This document shows positions 35,919 through 44,723 of a stretch of 64,000 nt of DNA, piece by piece (position 1 is the first letter of the stretch; every line of letters begins with the position of its first letter). Source of the stretch: Sphingomonas sp. Leaf32 (GTDB lineage Bacteria; Pseudomonadota; Alphaproteobacteria; Sphingomonadales; Sphingomonadaceae); contig NZ_LMLA01000001.1 of assembly GCF_001421765.1 (NCBI RefSeq), forward strand, positions 729,199-793,198, written 5' to 3'. Below the pieces are notes generated by a model, which was not told the DNA's origin, ran no database searches, and saw only the letters and a program-made list of their open reading frames with translations. Made by a program: the position numbers and the translations under genes.

Positions 35919-37244
35919 ATGCGCGTACCGCTCACCCTCGTCGAATCCTCGGCCGATTTTCCGGCGCAGGCGGATGTCGTCGTCATCGGCGGTGGCATCA
36001 TCGGCGCTTTCGCCGCTTATTATCTCGCAAAGCGTGGCCTGTCGGTCGTGCTGCTGGAAAAGGGGCGGATCGGCGCGGAACAGTCCAGCCGCAACTGGGG
36101 CTGGTGCCGCCAGCAGAACCGCGACGCGCGCGAGCTGCCGATGGCGACCAGGTCGCTCGACCTGTGGGAACAGTTCCAGGCCGAAACCGGCGAGGATGCG
36201 GGTTTTCGCCGCTGCGGCCTGTTGTATCTCAGCCGGGACGAGGCGGAGATCGCGACCTGGGCGCGATGGGGCAAGTTCGCGCAGGGCGTGAACGTCGAAA
36301 CGCATATGCTGACCGCAGCGCAGACCGCCGAGCGCAGCCACGGCATCAACGGCGCGTGGAAGGGGGGCGTGTGGTCGCCGACCGACGGCACCGCCGATCC
36401 GTCGCGCGCCGCCCCAGCCGCCGCGCGCGCCGCGCAGCGGCTGGGCGCGACCGTGTTGCAGGACTGCGCCGTACGCGGCCTGGAAACCAGCGGCGGGCGG
36501 CTGTCGGCGGTGGTCACCGAACGCGGCACGATCCGCACGACGACCGCGATCCTCAGCGCCGGCGCGTGGGCGTCGTCCTTCTGCCACCAATATGGCATCC
36601 GCTTCCCCCAGGCGACGATCCGCCAGGCGGCCTTGTCGATCGGTCCGGGGGCGGGCGACCTGCCGCCCGCGCTCCACACCAGCGAAGTATCGGCCACCCG
36701 CCGCGTCGATGGCAGCTATACGCTGGCGATCAGCGGGTTCGGCCGGGTCGACCCGACGCCGCAGCTGCTGCGCTTCTCGCCGCAATTCGTGCCCATGTTT
36801 CTGCGGCGCTGGCGCAAGCTGCGCCCCGGCGGGGTGCAGGGCGCGCAGGCGGGGCATGAGACGCTAGCCAAGTGGCGGCTCGACCGCCCGACACCGATGG
36901 AAAGGACGCGCATCCTCGATCCCAGGCCCGATCCGGCGGCGATCCGCATGACGCACAAACGCGCCGTCGCACTGATGCCCGCGCTGAAGGATCGGCCGGT
37001 CACCGCGCGCTGGGCCGGCTATGTCGACAGCACCCCGGACGGCGTGCCCGGCATCGGGGAGGTCGAGACGATCCCCGGCTTCGTCATCGCCTCGGGCTTC
37101 AGCGGGCATGGCTTCGGTATCGGGCCGGGTGTCGGGCATCTGCTCGCCGACATGCTGACCGGTGCCGAGCCGATCGTCGATCCCAGACCCTATCACCCAG
37201 ACCGGTTCCGCGAATCGGCCTGGGGCAAGGTCGCCGATTTCTGA
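35919..37244 (+). CDS. FAD-dependent amino-acid/amine oxidase (DAO family), second copy
   Basis: A 441-residue flavoprotein. The FAD motif is VVVIGGGIIGAFAAYYLAKRG (residues ~19-39), followed by the Arg-containing EQSSRNWGWCRQQNRD. The C-terminal SGFSGHGFGIGPGVGHLLAD is the second FAD contact. It is clearly a different paralogue from the oxidase at 11853 (different active-site loop). CAGGAG precedes the ATG at 35919. It is the last gene before the right tRNA-Asp and lies directly behind the aldehyde dehydrogenase. Its substrate may be a D-amino acid, sarcosine-like compound or amine. Confidence 0.85.
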   Translation: MRVPLTLVESSADFPAQADVVVIGGGIIGAFAAYYLAKRGLSVVLLEKGRIGAEQSSRNWGWCRQQNRDARELPMATRSLDLWEQFQAETGEDAGFRRCGLLYLSRDEAEIATWARWGKFAQGVNVETHMLTAAQTAERSHGINGAWKGGVWSPTDGTADPSRAAPAAARAAQRLGATVLQDCAVRGLETSGGRLSAVVTERGTIRTTTAILSAGAWASSFCHQYGIRFPQATIRQAALSIGPGAGDLPPALHTSEVSATRRVDGSYTLAISGFGRVDPTPQLLRFSPQFVPMFLRRWRKLRPGGVQGAQAGHETLAKWRLDRPTPMERTRILDPRPDPAAIRMTHKRAVALMPALKDRPVTARWAGYVDSTPDGVPGIGEVETIPGFVIASGFSGHGFGIGPGVGHLLADMLTGAEPIVDPRPYHPDRFRESAWGKVADF

Positions 37245-37272
37245 GGGATCGCGGTCGCGCCAAAGGGTATGT

Positions 37273-37350
37273 CAGCGAAGGCTGGGATCTCCCGATTCTA
37301 GCGCGCAGCAGGAGCAGCCTGAGGCTCCAGCCTTCGCTGGGGCGACGTTT
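37273..37350. repeat. Intergenic inverted repeat (GCTGGG family, second copy)
   Basis: CAGCGAAGGCTGG at 37273-37285 is mirrored at 37327-37339. The right arm and its flank (37329-37350) repeat exactly the 22-mer at 22021-22042. It lies in the 283-bp gap between the second oxidase and tRNA-Asp copy 2. Confidence 0.75.
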
Positions 37351-37480
37351 CCGGGCAAAGGGGCGGGTTCGAGAGGCGCTCGGAACTCCCGCCCGTATTG
37401 TTGTCCGGAGATTATTCGAACCGCTCCGTCGCGACCGACACCACCTTGCAGCTTTTCCCGGCAACCCGCGAAATACCCGC

Positions 37481-37508
37481 TTTACACCGGCGATTCGCTA
37501 TCCTACAC

Positions 37509-37509
<1 letters not shown>
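37481..37509 (+). promoter_or_regulatory. Sigma-70 type promoter of the second tRNA-Asp
   Basis: TTTACA at 37481-37486, 17-base spacer, TACACG at 37504-37509, then 18 bases to the tRNA. The spacing is identical to copy 1, although these bases lie outside the exact repeat and differ in sequence, so each tRNA has its own promoter. Confidence 0.6.
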
Positions 37510-37605
<96 letters not shown>

Positions 37606-37621
37606 CCTTCATCGGATGGCG

Positions 37622-37837
37622 CTACCGCCAGCGGCCTGTTTCCATCCAGAACAGCATCCGCCGCATCGGCAGTACCCACAACCATGCGATACCCGCCGCG
37701 ACGTAGAAGGCGAGCTGCACGATCCAGTGCCAGCCGCCGACGACCGGCGACAGCATCGCGACCGCGATCGCCCACAGCGTCAGCAGGACGAGGATCGCCA
37801 ATACGCCGATCGGTTTGCGCCATGTCGGCTCGTTCAA
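37622..37837 (-). CDS. DUF2842 small membrane protein
   Basis: A 71-residue protein with two hydrophobic helices (about residues 11-27 and 34-52) and the family ending WMETGRWR. The start is the TTG at 37837, because it overlaps the fau stop (TTGA) and gives the family N-terminus EPTWRKPIG. DUF2842 proteins are widespread in alphaproteobacteria and of unknown function. It is the last gene of the zapA-ssrS-fau group. Confidence 0.75.
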   Translation of the reverse strand: MNEPTWRKPIGVLAILVLLTLWAIAVAMLSPVVGGWHWIVQLAFYVAAGIAWLWVLPMRRMLFWMETGRWR

Positions 37838-38379
37838 GGCAATTCTCCGGTCAGGAACAGGGCGGTTTCGGTGACGATCGCGTGGAGCGGCACGTCCCAC
37901 GGATCGCACGGCAGGGCATCGACCTGCTGCATCGACCACGCGATACCGATTCGTAAGCTGTCCGGCCAGCGTGCGAACGCCCGGTCATAATGGCCCGCCC
38001 CCTGGCCCAGCCGATTGCCGGCGGCGTCGAAGCCGACCAGCGGTGTCAGGATGATGTCGGGAGCGACCGGAGGGGAGTCGGCCCCCGGCTGGCGCAACCC
38101 GAACGGCCCGTCGTGCATCCTGTCGTCGACATGGAAGCTGATCGGCGATTCGCGGTCGATGACGACCGGCCACGCCAGCGATGCACCCGCCGCCCGCGCC
38201 GCGCGGTCGAACCGCGCCGGATCGGCCTCACCCCCGATCGGAACATAGCTGGCGACGATGACACCCGGCCGCAGCGCATCGAGGAACAGCGCCGGCGGGG
38301 CAGGGGGCATCGGCCCGCTGGCAGCGAATATCCGCCGCCGCGCCCGCAGCGCGGCGCGCAAGGCGTGCTTGTCGGTCAT
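37834..38379 (-). CDS. fau: 5-formyltetrahydrofolate cyclo-ligase
   Basis: A 181-residue ATP-dependent enzyme that converts 5-formyl-THF to 5,10-methenyl-THF, returning the storage form to the active folate pool. Visible motifs are VIVASYVPIGGEADP in the substrate region and the family signature LVGFDAAGNRLGQGAGHYDR in the ATP/Mg region. The ATG at 38379 (MTDKHALR) is the family start. It lies directly downstream of the 6S RNA, as in E. coli where ssrS and fau (ygfA) are co-transcribed. Its stop overlaps the DUF2842 gene. Confidence 0.93.
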   Translation of the reverse strand: MTDKHALRAALRARRRIFAASGPMPPAPPALFLDALRPGVIVASYVPIGGEADPARFDRAARAAGASLAWPVVIDRESPISFHVDDRMHDGPFGLRQPGADSPPVAPDIILTPLVGFDAAGNRLGQGAGHYDRAFARWPDSLRIGIAWSMQQVDALPCDPWDVPLHAIVTETALFLTGELP

Positions 38380-38390
38380 GGAAGGGGGGT

Positions 38391-38554
38391 GTGGCGGAAC
38401 CACCATGGGCCGTTTGCCGCGTTATCCACTGACGCACGGTACGTCAGGTGGGGATCATGTACGTCAGACCAGGATCTGCGCAGGGACAACCCCCATGGAT
38501 GAAGAAATAGCCTCAGGGATTATGCAAGGCTCGCACCGGGCAGTCCCGCCGACT
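38391..38554 (-). ncRNA. ssrS: 6S RNA (RNA polymerase-binding regulatory RNA)
   Basis: The 180-bp gap between zapA and fau matches the E. coli order zapA-ssrS-fau. Read on the minus strand it folds as 6S RNA. The closing stem is GGCGGGACTG (38550-38541) with TGGTTCCGCC (38402-38393); the next stem is GCCTTGC with GCAAACGGC. A large internal bubble contains a small hairpin CTGACG/CGTCAG in its 3' strand. A terminal arm is bounded by TGGGG and CCCCA. The ends are approximate. 6S RNA mimics an open promoter and sequesters the housekeeping RNA polymerase. No ORF of note lies in the gap. Confidence 0.75.
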
Positions 38555-38559
38555 CCTAT

Positions 38560-38859
38560 TTAGGCGTCCGGACCCTGCTCCTCAAGGGCCGATGCGACCG
38601 CTTCCAGCCGCTCGGCGATCCGTTCCAGCACGCCGGCCTCCGATTTCGCCTGCGGACCCGCCTCGCGCTCGGCCAACTGGTCGGCGAGGATCAGCGCGAT
38701 GTAGAGCAGGGTGCGGTCCGACGATCCGCCCGATGCGTGCTGCGCGGCCGGTGCGTGCCGCTCCAGCATGGCTCCCAGCGCGCGCAGTTTCGGCTCCTCG
38801 CCGTCGCGGCACCCGACCTGATGGCTACGGCCGGCGATGGTCAACGTGATCTGTCCCAT
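38560..38859 (-). CDS. zapA: Cell division protein ZapA
   Basis: A 99-residue FtsZ-ring stabiliser. The N-terminal MGQITLTIAGRSHQVGC is the beta-strand region; the middle YIALILADQLAE and the coiled-coil C-terminus (from about residue 55) form the tetramer. The ATG at 38859 overlaps the stop of the upstream 63-residue gene (TGATG). A longer open frame upstream is only that gene's shadow. Its position before the 6S RNA and fau is conserved across proteobacteria. Confidence 0.9.
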   Translation of the reverse strand: MGQITLTIAGRSHQVGCRDGEEPKLRALGAMLERHAPAAQHASGGSSDRTLLYIALILADQLAEREAGPQAKSEAGVLERIAERLEAVASALEEQGPDA

Positions 38860-39050
38860 CAGTCGGCATCCGCTTCGCGCGCGATCACCGCGTCCAGCGC
38901 GCCGATCGCATCGCCGATCCGGGTACGCAGCGCGGCATGGCGCGACGCCAGCGCGCGAGTCGCGTCGCTGCGGATTCGTGCCGCGCGCTCGATCCGTTCC
39001 AGCGCCCGGTCGATCCGTGCGATCGCGGCGGCATGGGGGTCGTCGCTCAT
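38859..39050 (-). CDS. Small coiled-coil protein upstream of zapA
   Basis: A 63-residue, almost wholly helical protein of alternating charged and Ala/Leu/Ile residues (ARIDRALERIERAARIRSDA, then ALRTRIGDAIGALDAVIARE), predicted to form a coiled coil. There is no signal or membrane segment. It is coupled to zapA by a TGATG overlap, so a structural role near the division ring is a reasonable guess. It is not a family I can name. Confidence 0.65.
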   Translation of the reverse strand: MSDDPHAAAIARIDRALERIERAARIRSDATRALASRHAALRTRIGDAIGALDAVIAREADAD

Positions 39051-39101
39051 CGGATAAATCGATCCTTGCTAAACATGTTAAACAAACGTCCGGTTTGGCG
39101 G

Positions 39102-39130
39102 TTGACTGAACGGCGCGACGGTTCCAAAGG
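39102..39130 (+). promoter_or_regulatory. Candidate promoter for transketolase
   Basis: TTGACT at 39102-39107, a 17-base spacer and CAAAGG at 39125-39130, about 37 bp before the GTG start. Just upstream, TAAACATGTTAAAC (39070-39083) is nearly palindromic and lies between the divergent zapA and tkt units, a possible shared operator. Confidence 0.4.
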
Positions 39131-39166
39131 CTCGCGCGACCCCAGTAGCGCCCAACAGGAGTGCGC

Positions 39167-41146
39167 GTGACCATATCCCAGCTCGAACTCGCCAACGCCA
39201 TCCGCGTTTTGTCGATGGACGCGGTGGAGGCCGCCAATTCGGGGCACCCCGGTATGCCGATGGGCATGGCCGATGTCGCGACCGTCCTCTGGTCGAAATT
39301 CCTGAAGTTCGATCCCGCCGATCCACATTGGGCCGACCGCGATCGCTTCGTCCTGTCGGCGGGCCATGGATCGATGCTGATCTATTCGCTCCTCCACCTG
39401 ACCGGTTACGCGAAGCCCACCATTCAGGACATTGCGAACTTCCGCAAGCTGGGCAGCCCTTGTGCGGGCCATCCGGAGAATTTCGAGCTGCCCGGCATCG
39501 AATGCACCACCGGTCCGCTGGGGCAGGGGGTTGCGATGGCGGTCGGCATGGCGACGGCGGAGCGGCACCTGAACACCGTGTTCGGCGACGATCTGGTCGA
39601 TCACCGCACCTGGGTGATCGCCGGCGACGGCTGCCTGATGGAAGGCATCAATCACGAGGCGATCGGCCTTGCCGGGCATCTGAAGCTCGGCCGGCTGAAC
39701 GTCCTGTGGGACGACAACCGCATCACCATCGACGGTTCGACCGACCTGTCGACCAGCGAGGACGTGTCGGCCCGCTACGAAGCGACCGGCTGGCACGTCG
39801 TCGCCTGCGACGGCCATGACTTCGCCGACATCGAACGCGCGCTCGCCGAAGCCGCCGCCGACTCGCGCCCGTCGCTGGTCCGCTGCCGCACCGTGATCGG
39901 CAAGGGCGCCCCGAACAAGGGTGGCAGCCACAAGGTTCACGGGTCGCCGCTGGGCGCCGAGGAAATCCTCGCCACCCGCGCCGCCTTGCTGTGGGAACAT
40001 GACGCGTTCCACCTGCCCGAGCCGCTGACCGATGCGTGGAAGGCGATCGGCGCACGCGGCGCCCCGGTCCATGCCGACTGGAATACGCGCCTTGCGGCCC
40101 ATGCCGACCGTGCCGAGTTCGAACGCCGGATGGCGAACAAGCTGCCCGACGGCTGGTCGCTCAAGGACCATATCAACAGCTTGATCGCCGAGCCGAAGAA
40201 GATCGCGACCCGCGTCGCATCGTCGCTGGCGCTCGAAGCGATCAACGCCTCGCTGCCCGAAACCATCGGCGGCTCGGCCGACCTGACGCCGTCGAACAAT
40301 ACCCAGACCAAGGCGCAGGTCGCGCTGACCGCCGACGATTATTCGGGCCGCTACATCCATTACGGCATCCGCGAATTCGGCATGTCGGCGGCGATGAACG
40401 GCATGGCGCTGCACGGCGGCGTGCTGGCCTATGGCGGCACCTTCCTGGTGTTCGCCGACTATGCCCGACCCGCGATCCGCCTGTCGGCGTTGCAGAATGC
40501 CGGTGTCGTCTATGTCATGACCCACGACTCGATCGGTCTGGGCGAGGACGGACCGACCCATCAGCCGATCGAGCATGTGATGAGCCTGCGCATCATCCCC
40601 GGTCTCGACGTCTATCGCCCCGCCGACGCGGTCGAGACGGCGGAATGCTGGGAACTGGCGGTACAGCGCCGCGACGGTCCGTCGCTGCTCGCTTTGTCGC
40701 GCCAGAACCTGCCGCAGCTCCGCACCGAAACCGGCGAAAACCGCAGCACCAGGGGTGCCTACCGCCTGAAGGCCGCCCAAGCCGCCCGCCGCGTCATCCT
40801 GATCGCGACCGGTTCGGAGGTCGAAATCGCCGTCGGCGTCGCGCAGCAGCTTGAAACGCAGGGCATCGGTGCCGACGTCGTGTCGATGCCATGCTGGTCG
40901 CGGTTCGATGCGCAGGACGCCGCCTATCGCGAGGACGTCCTGCCGCACGCCCGTCCCGACGACATCCTGCGCGTCTCGATCGAGGCGGGCACGACCATCG
41001 GCTGGGAACGCTACACGATGGTCGACGGCCTGCGCTTCGGCATCGACCGGTTCGGTGCATCGGCCCCGGCGGACAAGCTCTACGACTATTTCGGCCTTAC
41101 CGCCGATGCCATCGCCGCAAAGGTGCTGGCGCGGCTCGCGAATTGA
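39167..41146 (+). CDS. tkt: Transketolase
   Basis: A thiamine-diphosphate enzyme of 659 residues, the normal length, transferring two-carbon units between sugar phosphates. It shows [28 protein letters not shown], the TPP/Mg motif [13 protein letters not shown] ending at DDNRITIDG, and the pyrimidine-domain sequence [18 protein letters not shown]. The GTG at 39167 is five bases after AGGAG; the GTG at 39161 overlaps that ribosome site and is rejected. It heads a sugar-phosphate cluster with gap, pgk and fructose-bisphosphate aldolase. Confidence 0.97.
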   Translation: MTISQLELANAIRVLSMDAVEAANSGHPGMPMGMADVATVLWSKFLKFDPADPHWADRDRFVLSAGHGSMLIYSLLHLTGYAKPTIQDIANFRKLGSPCAGHPENFELPGIECTTGPLGQGVAMAVGMATAERHLNTVFGDDLVDHRTWVIAGDGCLMEGINHEAIGLAGHLKLGRLNVLWDDNRITIDGSTDLSTSEDVSARYEATGWHVVACDGHDFADIERALAEAAADSRPSLVRCRTVIGKGAPNKGGSHKVHGSPLGAEEILATRAALLWEHDAFHLPEPLTDAWKAIGARGAPVHADWNTRLAAHADRAEFERRMANKLPDGWSLKDHINSLIAEPKKIATRVASSLALEAINASLPETIGGSADLTPSNNTQTKAQVALTADDYSGRYIHYGIREFGMSAAMNGMALHGGVLAYGGTFLVFADYARPAIRLSALQNAGVVYVMTHDSIGLGEDGPTHQPIEHVMSLRIIPGLDVYRPADAVETAECWELAVQRRDGPSLLALSRQNLPQLRTETGENRSTRGAYRLKAAQAARRVILIATGSEVEIAVGVAQQLETQGIGADVVSMPCWSRFDAQDAAYREDVLPHARPDDILRVSIEAGTTIGWERYTMVDGLRFGIDRFGASAPADKLYDYFGLTADAIAAKVLARLAN

Positions 41147-41159
41147 GGGAGACGAGGAC

Positions 41160-42167
41160 ATGACGAAGGTAGCGATCAACGGGTTCGGGCGCATCGGCCG
41201 TCTGGTGGCGCGCGCGATCCTCGAACGGCCCGACAGCGGGCTGGAACTGGTGACGATCAACGACTTGGCGGACGCGAAGTCGAACGCCTGGCTGTTCAGC
41301 CGCGATTCGGTCCACGGCAAGTATCCGGGCGAGGTTGCCGCCGAGGGTGACGATCTGGTCATCGACGGCAAGCGCATCCGCGTCACCGCCGAGCGTGATC
41401 CCGCTAACCTGCCGCACAAGGAACTGGGCGTCGAACTGGTGCTGGAATGCACCGGCTTCTTCACCGACCGTACGTCGTGCCAGAAGCATATCGACGCGGG
41501 TGCCAAGCGCGTGCTGATCTCGGCACCGGGCAAGAATGTCGACCTGACCGTCGTGTACGGCGTCAACCACGACAAGCTGGAGGCCGGTCACACCATCGTG
41601 TCGAACGCGTCGTGCACCACCAACTGCCTGGCCCCGGTCGCCAAGGTGCTGAACGATTCGATCGGCATCGAACGTGGCCTGATGACCACGATCCACGCCT
41701 ATACCAACGACCAGAAGATCCTCGACCAGATCCACCCCGATCTGCGCCGCGCCCGTGCCGCCGCCATGTCGATGATCCCGACCACCACCGGCGCCGCCCG
41801 CGCGGTCGGCGAAGTGCTGCCCGAACTGAAGGGCCGTCTCGACGGTTCGGCGGTCCGCGTGCCGGTGCCCGACGGCAGCCTGGTCGACCTGACCTTCACG
41901 CCGAAGCGCGACACGACGAAGGACGAGGTCAATGCGATCCTGAAGGCGGCGTCGGAATCGGGTCCGCTGAAGGGCGTGCTGGTGTTCTCGGACGAACCGC
42001 TCGTCTCGATCGATATCGTCCACACCCCCGCATCGTCGACGGTCGACAGCCTGGAGACCGCCGTGCTCGACGGCAAGCTGGTCCGCGTCGTGTCGTGGTA
42101 CGACAATGAATGGGGCTTCTCGAACCGCATGGTCGACACCGCGACCGCGATGGCGAAGCTGGGGTAA
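41160..42167 (+). CDS. gap: Glyceraldehyde-3-phosphate dehydrogenase
   Basis: A 335-residue NAD-dependent enzyme of glycolysis/gluconeogenesis. The NAD fold begins [17 protein letters not shown]. The nucleophile is Cys152 in [12 protein letters not shown], and the C-terminal [15 protein letters not shown] is intact. GGGAGACGAGG lies just before the ATG, 13 bp after tkt. The Asp32-equivalent segment TINDLAD suggests NAD rather than NADP preference. Confidence 0.97.
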   Translation: MTKVAINGFGRIGRLVARAILERPDSGLELVTINDLADAKSNAWLFSRDSVHGKYPGEVAAEGDDLVIDGKRIRVTAERDPANLPHKELGVELVLECTGFFTDRTSCQKHIDAGAKRVLISAPGKNVDLTVVYGVNHDKLEAGHTIVSNASCTTNCLAPVAKVLNDSIGIERGLMTTIHAYTNDQKILDQIHPDLRRARAAAMSMIPTTTGAARAVGEVLPELKGRLDGSAVRVPVPDGSLVDLTFTPKRDTTKDEVNAILKAASESGPLKGVLVFSDEPLVSIDIVHTPASSTVDSLETAVLDGKLVRVVSWYDNEWGFSNRMVDTATAMAKLG

Positions 42168-42172
42168 GCCCG

Positions 42173-42646
42173 ATGGCGGGTGGTATCCTGAAGGGCATCG
42201 CCCGCCACGCCTTTTCGCGCGGGCCGATCGAATTGGTGGAGACGGTGCGCGTCACCGTCGAAACCGGATTGGACGGCGATTTCCGCGGCGCGCTCAAGCC
42301 CGGCCGCAACAAGCGGCAGGTGTCGCTGATGGAAGTCGGCGACTGGGCACAGGCGATGCGCCTGATCGGCCACGAACTGCCGTGGTGGGAACGCCGCGCC
42401 AATCTGCTGGTAGAGGATTTCGACCTGCCGCAGACGACCGGCGTCCGCCTGCGCGTCGGCGAGGTGCTGCTGGAAATCACCAAGGAATGCGATCCGTGCA
42501 GCCGCATGGAAACCATCGCCGAAGGGTTGCGCGCCGCCCTGACCCCCGACTGGCGCGGCGGCGCGCTCGCCCAGGTGATCGAGGGCGGCCGGATCAGCGT
42601 CGGTGACACGATACGAATCGAAACACCGGCCGTTCATCCTGAGTAG
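42173..42646 (+). CDS. MOSC domain protein
   Basis: A 157-residue single-domain MOSC (molybdenum cofactor sulfurase C-terminal) protein. Typical parts are the N-terminal GILKGIARHAFSRGPIE, the mid segment KRQVSLMEVGDWAQ and the conserved Cys in ITKECDPCSRME, which could carry sulfur. Such proteins act with molybdenum cofactor or labile N-hydroxylated substrates; this one's partner is unknown. It starts five bases after gap. Its last codons and stop (PE-stop) lie within the left arm of an intergenic repeat, so the repeat has set the C-terminus. Confidence 0.82.
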   Translation: MAGGILKGIARHAFSRGPIELVETVRVTVETGLDGDFRGALKPGRNKRQVSLMEVGDWAQAMRLIGHELPWWERRANLLVEDFDLPQTTGVRLRVGEVLLEITKECDPCSRMETIAEGLRAALTPDWRGGALAQVIEGGRISVGDTIRIETPAVHPE

Positions 42647-42732
42647 CCGCTGAGCTTGTCGAAGCGGCGTATCGAAGGATCGTTGCTTCGATACGAGCCT
42701 TCGCCTTCGCTCAGCCTCTACTCAGCATGAAC
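42632..42732. repeat. Intergenic inverted repeat between MOSC gene and pgk
   Basis: GTTCATCCTGAGTAG (42632-42646) is mirrored by CTACTCAGCATGAAC (42718-42732), 14 of 15 bases matching. Nested inside are GTATCGAAG and CTTCGATAC. The left arm supplies the MOSC stop codon, and the right arm ends just before the pgk ribosome site. Confidence 0.8.
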
Positions 42733-42749
42733 GGTGAAGGAGACATAGA

Positions 42750-43940
42750 ATGAGCCGTAATTTCAAGACGCTCGACGAAATGGGCGACCTCACCGGCAAG
42801 CGCGTGCTGGTCCGCGAAGACCTCAACGTGCCCATGGCCGATGGCGCGGTCAGCGACGACACCCGCCTGCGCGCCACCATCGGCACCGTAACCGAACTGG
42901 CGGATCGCGGCGCGATCGTGCTGATCCTCGCCCATTTCGGCCGTCCGAAGGGGCAGCCGAACCCGACCATGTCGCTGGCCCCCGTCACCAAGCCGCTGTC
43001 CGACGTGCTCGGGCGGGAAGTGCGCTTCGTCGACTGGACCGGTGCCGCCGAAGCGGTGAGGACCATGCAGCCGGGCGATATCGCCGTGCTGGAGAACACC
43101 CGCTTCTTCGCGGGCGAAGAGAAGAACGACCCGCAACTCGTTGAAACCATGGCCGCGCTCGGCGACTATTATGTCAACGACGCCTTTTCCGCCGCGCACC
43201 GCGCCCACGCCTCGACTGAGGGGCTGGCGCACAAGCTCCCCGCCTTTGCCGGGCGGCAGATGGAGGCCGAACTCGACGCGCTGGACAAGGCACTGGGCAA
43301 CCCCGAACACCCCGTCGCGGCGGTCGTCGGCGGGGCCAAGGTGTCGTCGAAGCTCGACGTGCTGAAGCATCTGGTGGGCCAAGTCGATCACCTCATCATC
43401 GGCGGCGGCATGGCCAACACCTTCCTCGCCGCGCGCGGGGTCGATGTCGGCAAGTCGCTGTGCGAGCACGACCTGACCGGCACCGCCGACGAGATTTTCG
43501 AGGCGGCGGAAAAGGCCGGCTGCACCATCCACCTGCCCTATGACGTGGTGGTCGCCAAGGAGTTCAAGCCGAACCCGGCGACCCGCACCGTCAACGTTCA
43601 CGAAGTCGCCGCCGACGAGATGATCCTCGACGTCGGCCCCGCCGCGACCGAGGCGCTGGGCGATGTGCTGAAGAACTGCCGCACGCTGGTGTGGAACGGG
43701 CCGATGGGCGCGTTCGAAACCCCGCCGTTCGACGTCGCGACCGTTTCGCTGGCCAAGACGGCGGCGGCACTGACCGCCGATGGATCGCTGGTATCGGTCG
43801 CGGGCGGCGGCGATACCGTCGCGGCGCTCAACCAGGCGGGCGTGGCCGACCAGTTCAGCTTCGTCTCGACCGCCGGCGGCGCGTTCCTCGAATGGATGGA
43901 AGGCAAGGAACTGCCCGGCGTCGCCGCACTGGCGCGCTGA
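42750..43940 (+). CDS. pgk: Phosphoglycerate kinase
   Basis: A two-domain kinase of 396 residues, full length, interconverting 1,3-bisphosphoglycerate and 3-phosphoglycerate with ADP/ATP. The N-domain contains [13 protein letters not shown] and LAHFGRPKG, the hinge area [15 protein letters not shown], and the C-domain nucleotide motif [13 protein letters not shown] and [19 protein letters not shown] precedes the ATG. The gene lies after the MOSC protein and before the toxin-antitoxin pair. Confidence 0.97.
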   Translation: MSRNFKTLDEMGDLTGKRVLVREDLNVPMADGAVSDDTRLRATIGTVTELADRGAIVLILAHFGRPKGQPNPTMSLAPVTKPLSDVLGREVRFVDWTGAAEAVRTMQPGDIAVLENTRFFAGEEKNDPQLVETMAALGDYYVNDAFSAAHRAHASTEGLAHKLPAFAGRQMEAELDALDKALGNPEHPVAAVVGGAKVSSKLDVLKHLVGQVDHLIIGGGMANTFLAARGVDVGKSLCEHDLTGTADEIFEAAEKAGCTIHLPYDVVVAKEFKPNPATRTVNVHEVAADEMILDVGPAATEALGDVLKNCRTLVWNGPMGAFETPPFDVATVSLAKTAAALTADGSLVSVAGGGDTVAALNQAGVADQFSFVSTAGGAFLEWMEGKELPGVAALAR

Positions 43941-43960
43941 GGCCCAACCCGTCCGCAACC

Positions 43961-44043
43961 GTACCCCCGCACAGGCGGGGGTCCAGAGCGCCGAACGCGA
44001 CGCTGCGTTGTCTGGCCCTGGACCCCCGCCTGCGCGGGGGTAC
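43961..44043. repeat. Intergenic inverted repeat after pgk
   Basis: Arms 43961-43986 and 44018-44043 match as reverse complements over 25 of 26 bases, built on ACCCCCGCNNAGGCGGGGGT-type sequence. It separates pgk from the toxin-antitoxin pair and could act as a transcription barrier. Confidence 0.85.
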
Positions 44044-44104
44044 TGCGTTTTAACGTCCGAAGACCCAACAACCCGCTTGATCCCACCTTCAACCGCCGCT
44101 ACCC

Positions 44105-44120
44105 GTTCAACACGTTAAAC
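44105..44120. promoter_or_regulatory. Candidate operator of the toxin-antitoxin pair
   Basis: GTTCAAC and GTTAAAC (both GTTNAAC half-palindromes) are spaced nine bases apart, 14 bp before the antitoxin start. Tandem short palindromes are typical targets of ribbon-helix-helix antitoxins that repress their own operon. Confidence 0.4.
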
Positions 44121-44133
44121 GAAGGGTAGGGCG

Positions 44134-44370
44134 TTGCTAGGGGTACGACTCGACACCGAATTGGAAGAGCGGCTCGCCAATGTCGCGCGGTCGCAGGGGC
44201 GTTCCAAGAGCGACATCGCCCGCGATGCCGTGCGCCGCTATGTCGAACTGCACGACGAAGCCTTTCGCGCCGAAGCCCGCCGCCAGTCCGAACGCGCCGC
44301 CGCGCGCGACGATGGCGCCGACTGGGCATTCTTCGACCGGGTGGAAGCGGAGGATGGCCGGTGGAGATAA
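44134..44370 (+). CDS. Ribbon-helix-helix (CopG-type) antitoxin
   Basis: A 78-residue protein. The N-terminal ribbon LGVRLDTELEERLANVA and helix-turn GRSKSDIARDAVRRYVEL form an RHH DNA-binding domain. The acidic, flexible C-terminus (DDGADWAFFDRVEAEDG) is the expected toxin-binding tail. The start is TTG at 44134 after GAAGGGTAGG, the only in-frame start giving the complete ribbon. It overlaps the toxin gene by ten bases, the usual antitoxin-first order. Confidence 0.85.
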   Translation: MLGVRLDTELEERLANVARSQGRSKSDIARDAVRRYVELHDEAFRAEARRQSERAAARDDGADWAFFDRVEAEDGRWR

Positions 44371-44693
44371 GGCGCGGCATGATCGTCCTGGTCGAAGGGC
44401 CGGGCGACCTGGCGGTGAAGCGCCGCCCCTTCCTGGTCGTGCAATCCGACCTGTTCAACGAAGCGCACGCCTCGGTGACGCTGGTGCCGATGACCAGCCT
44501 GACCGGTGGCGAGACGCTGTTCCGCGTGCCGTTCCCCGCGTCCGACACGACCGGCATCTCGGTCGAGAGCGAAGCGCAGGTGGACAAGATCAAGACGCTG
44601 CGCCGCAGCCGCGTGGTGCGGGTGCTGGGGCAGGCGGATGCCACATCGATGGAGCAGGTGGACCAGGCGCTGCGGCGCTGGCTCGCGCTCTGA
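44361..44693 (+). CDS. PemK/MazF-family endoribonuclease toxin
   Basis: A 110-residue toxin of the PemK/MazF/CcdB fold. The signature EIRRGMIVLVEGPGDLAVKRRPFLVVQSD has the conserved KRRP active-site segment, and VTLVPMTSL is the core strand. The GTG at 44361 has AGGA seven bases before and overlaps the antitoxin. Enzymes of this family cut mRNA at short sequences and stop growth when the antitoxin is lost. The pair sits between pgk and fructose-bisphosphate aldolase, an unusual place for a mobile-type module. Confidence 0.85.
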   Translation: MEIRRGMIVLVEGPGDLAVKRRPFLVVQSDLFNEAHASVTLVPMTSLTGGETLFRVPFPASDTTGISVESEAQVDKIKTLRRSRVVRVLGQADATSMEQVDQALRRWLAL

Positions 44694-44723
44694 CGCCATA
44701 ACCGAAACCTTGAGGGGTCGATC

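Noticed and set aside
38391..38554. 6S RNA on the plus strand
   Set aside because: The neighbours zapA and fau are both on the minus strand, as in the E. coli order, and the minus-strand reading gives the expected start just after zapA.
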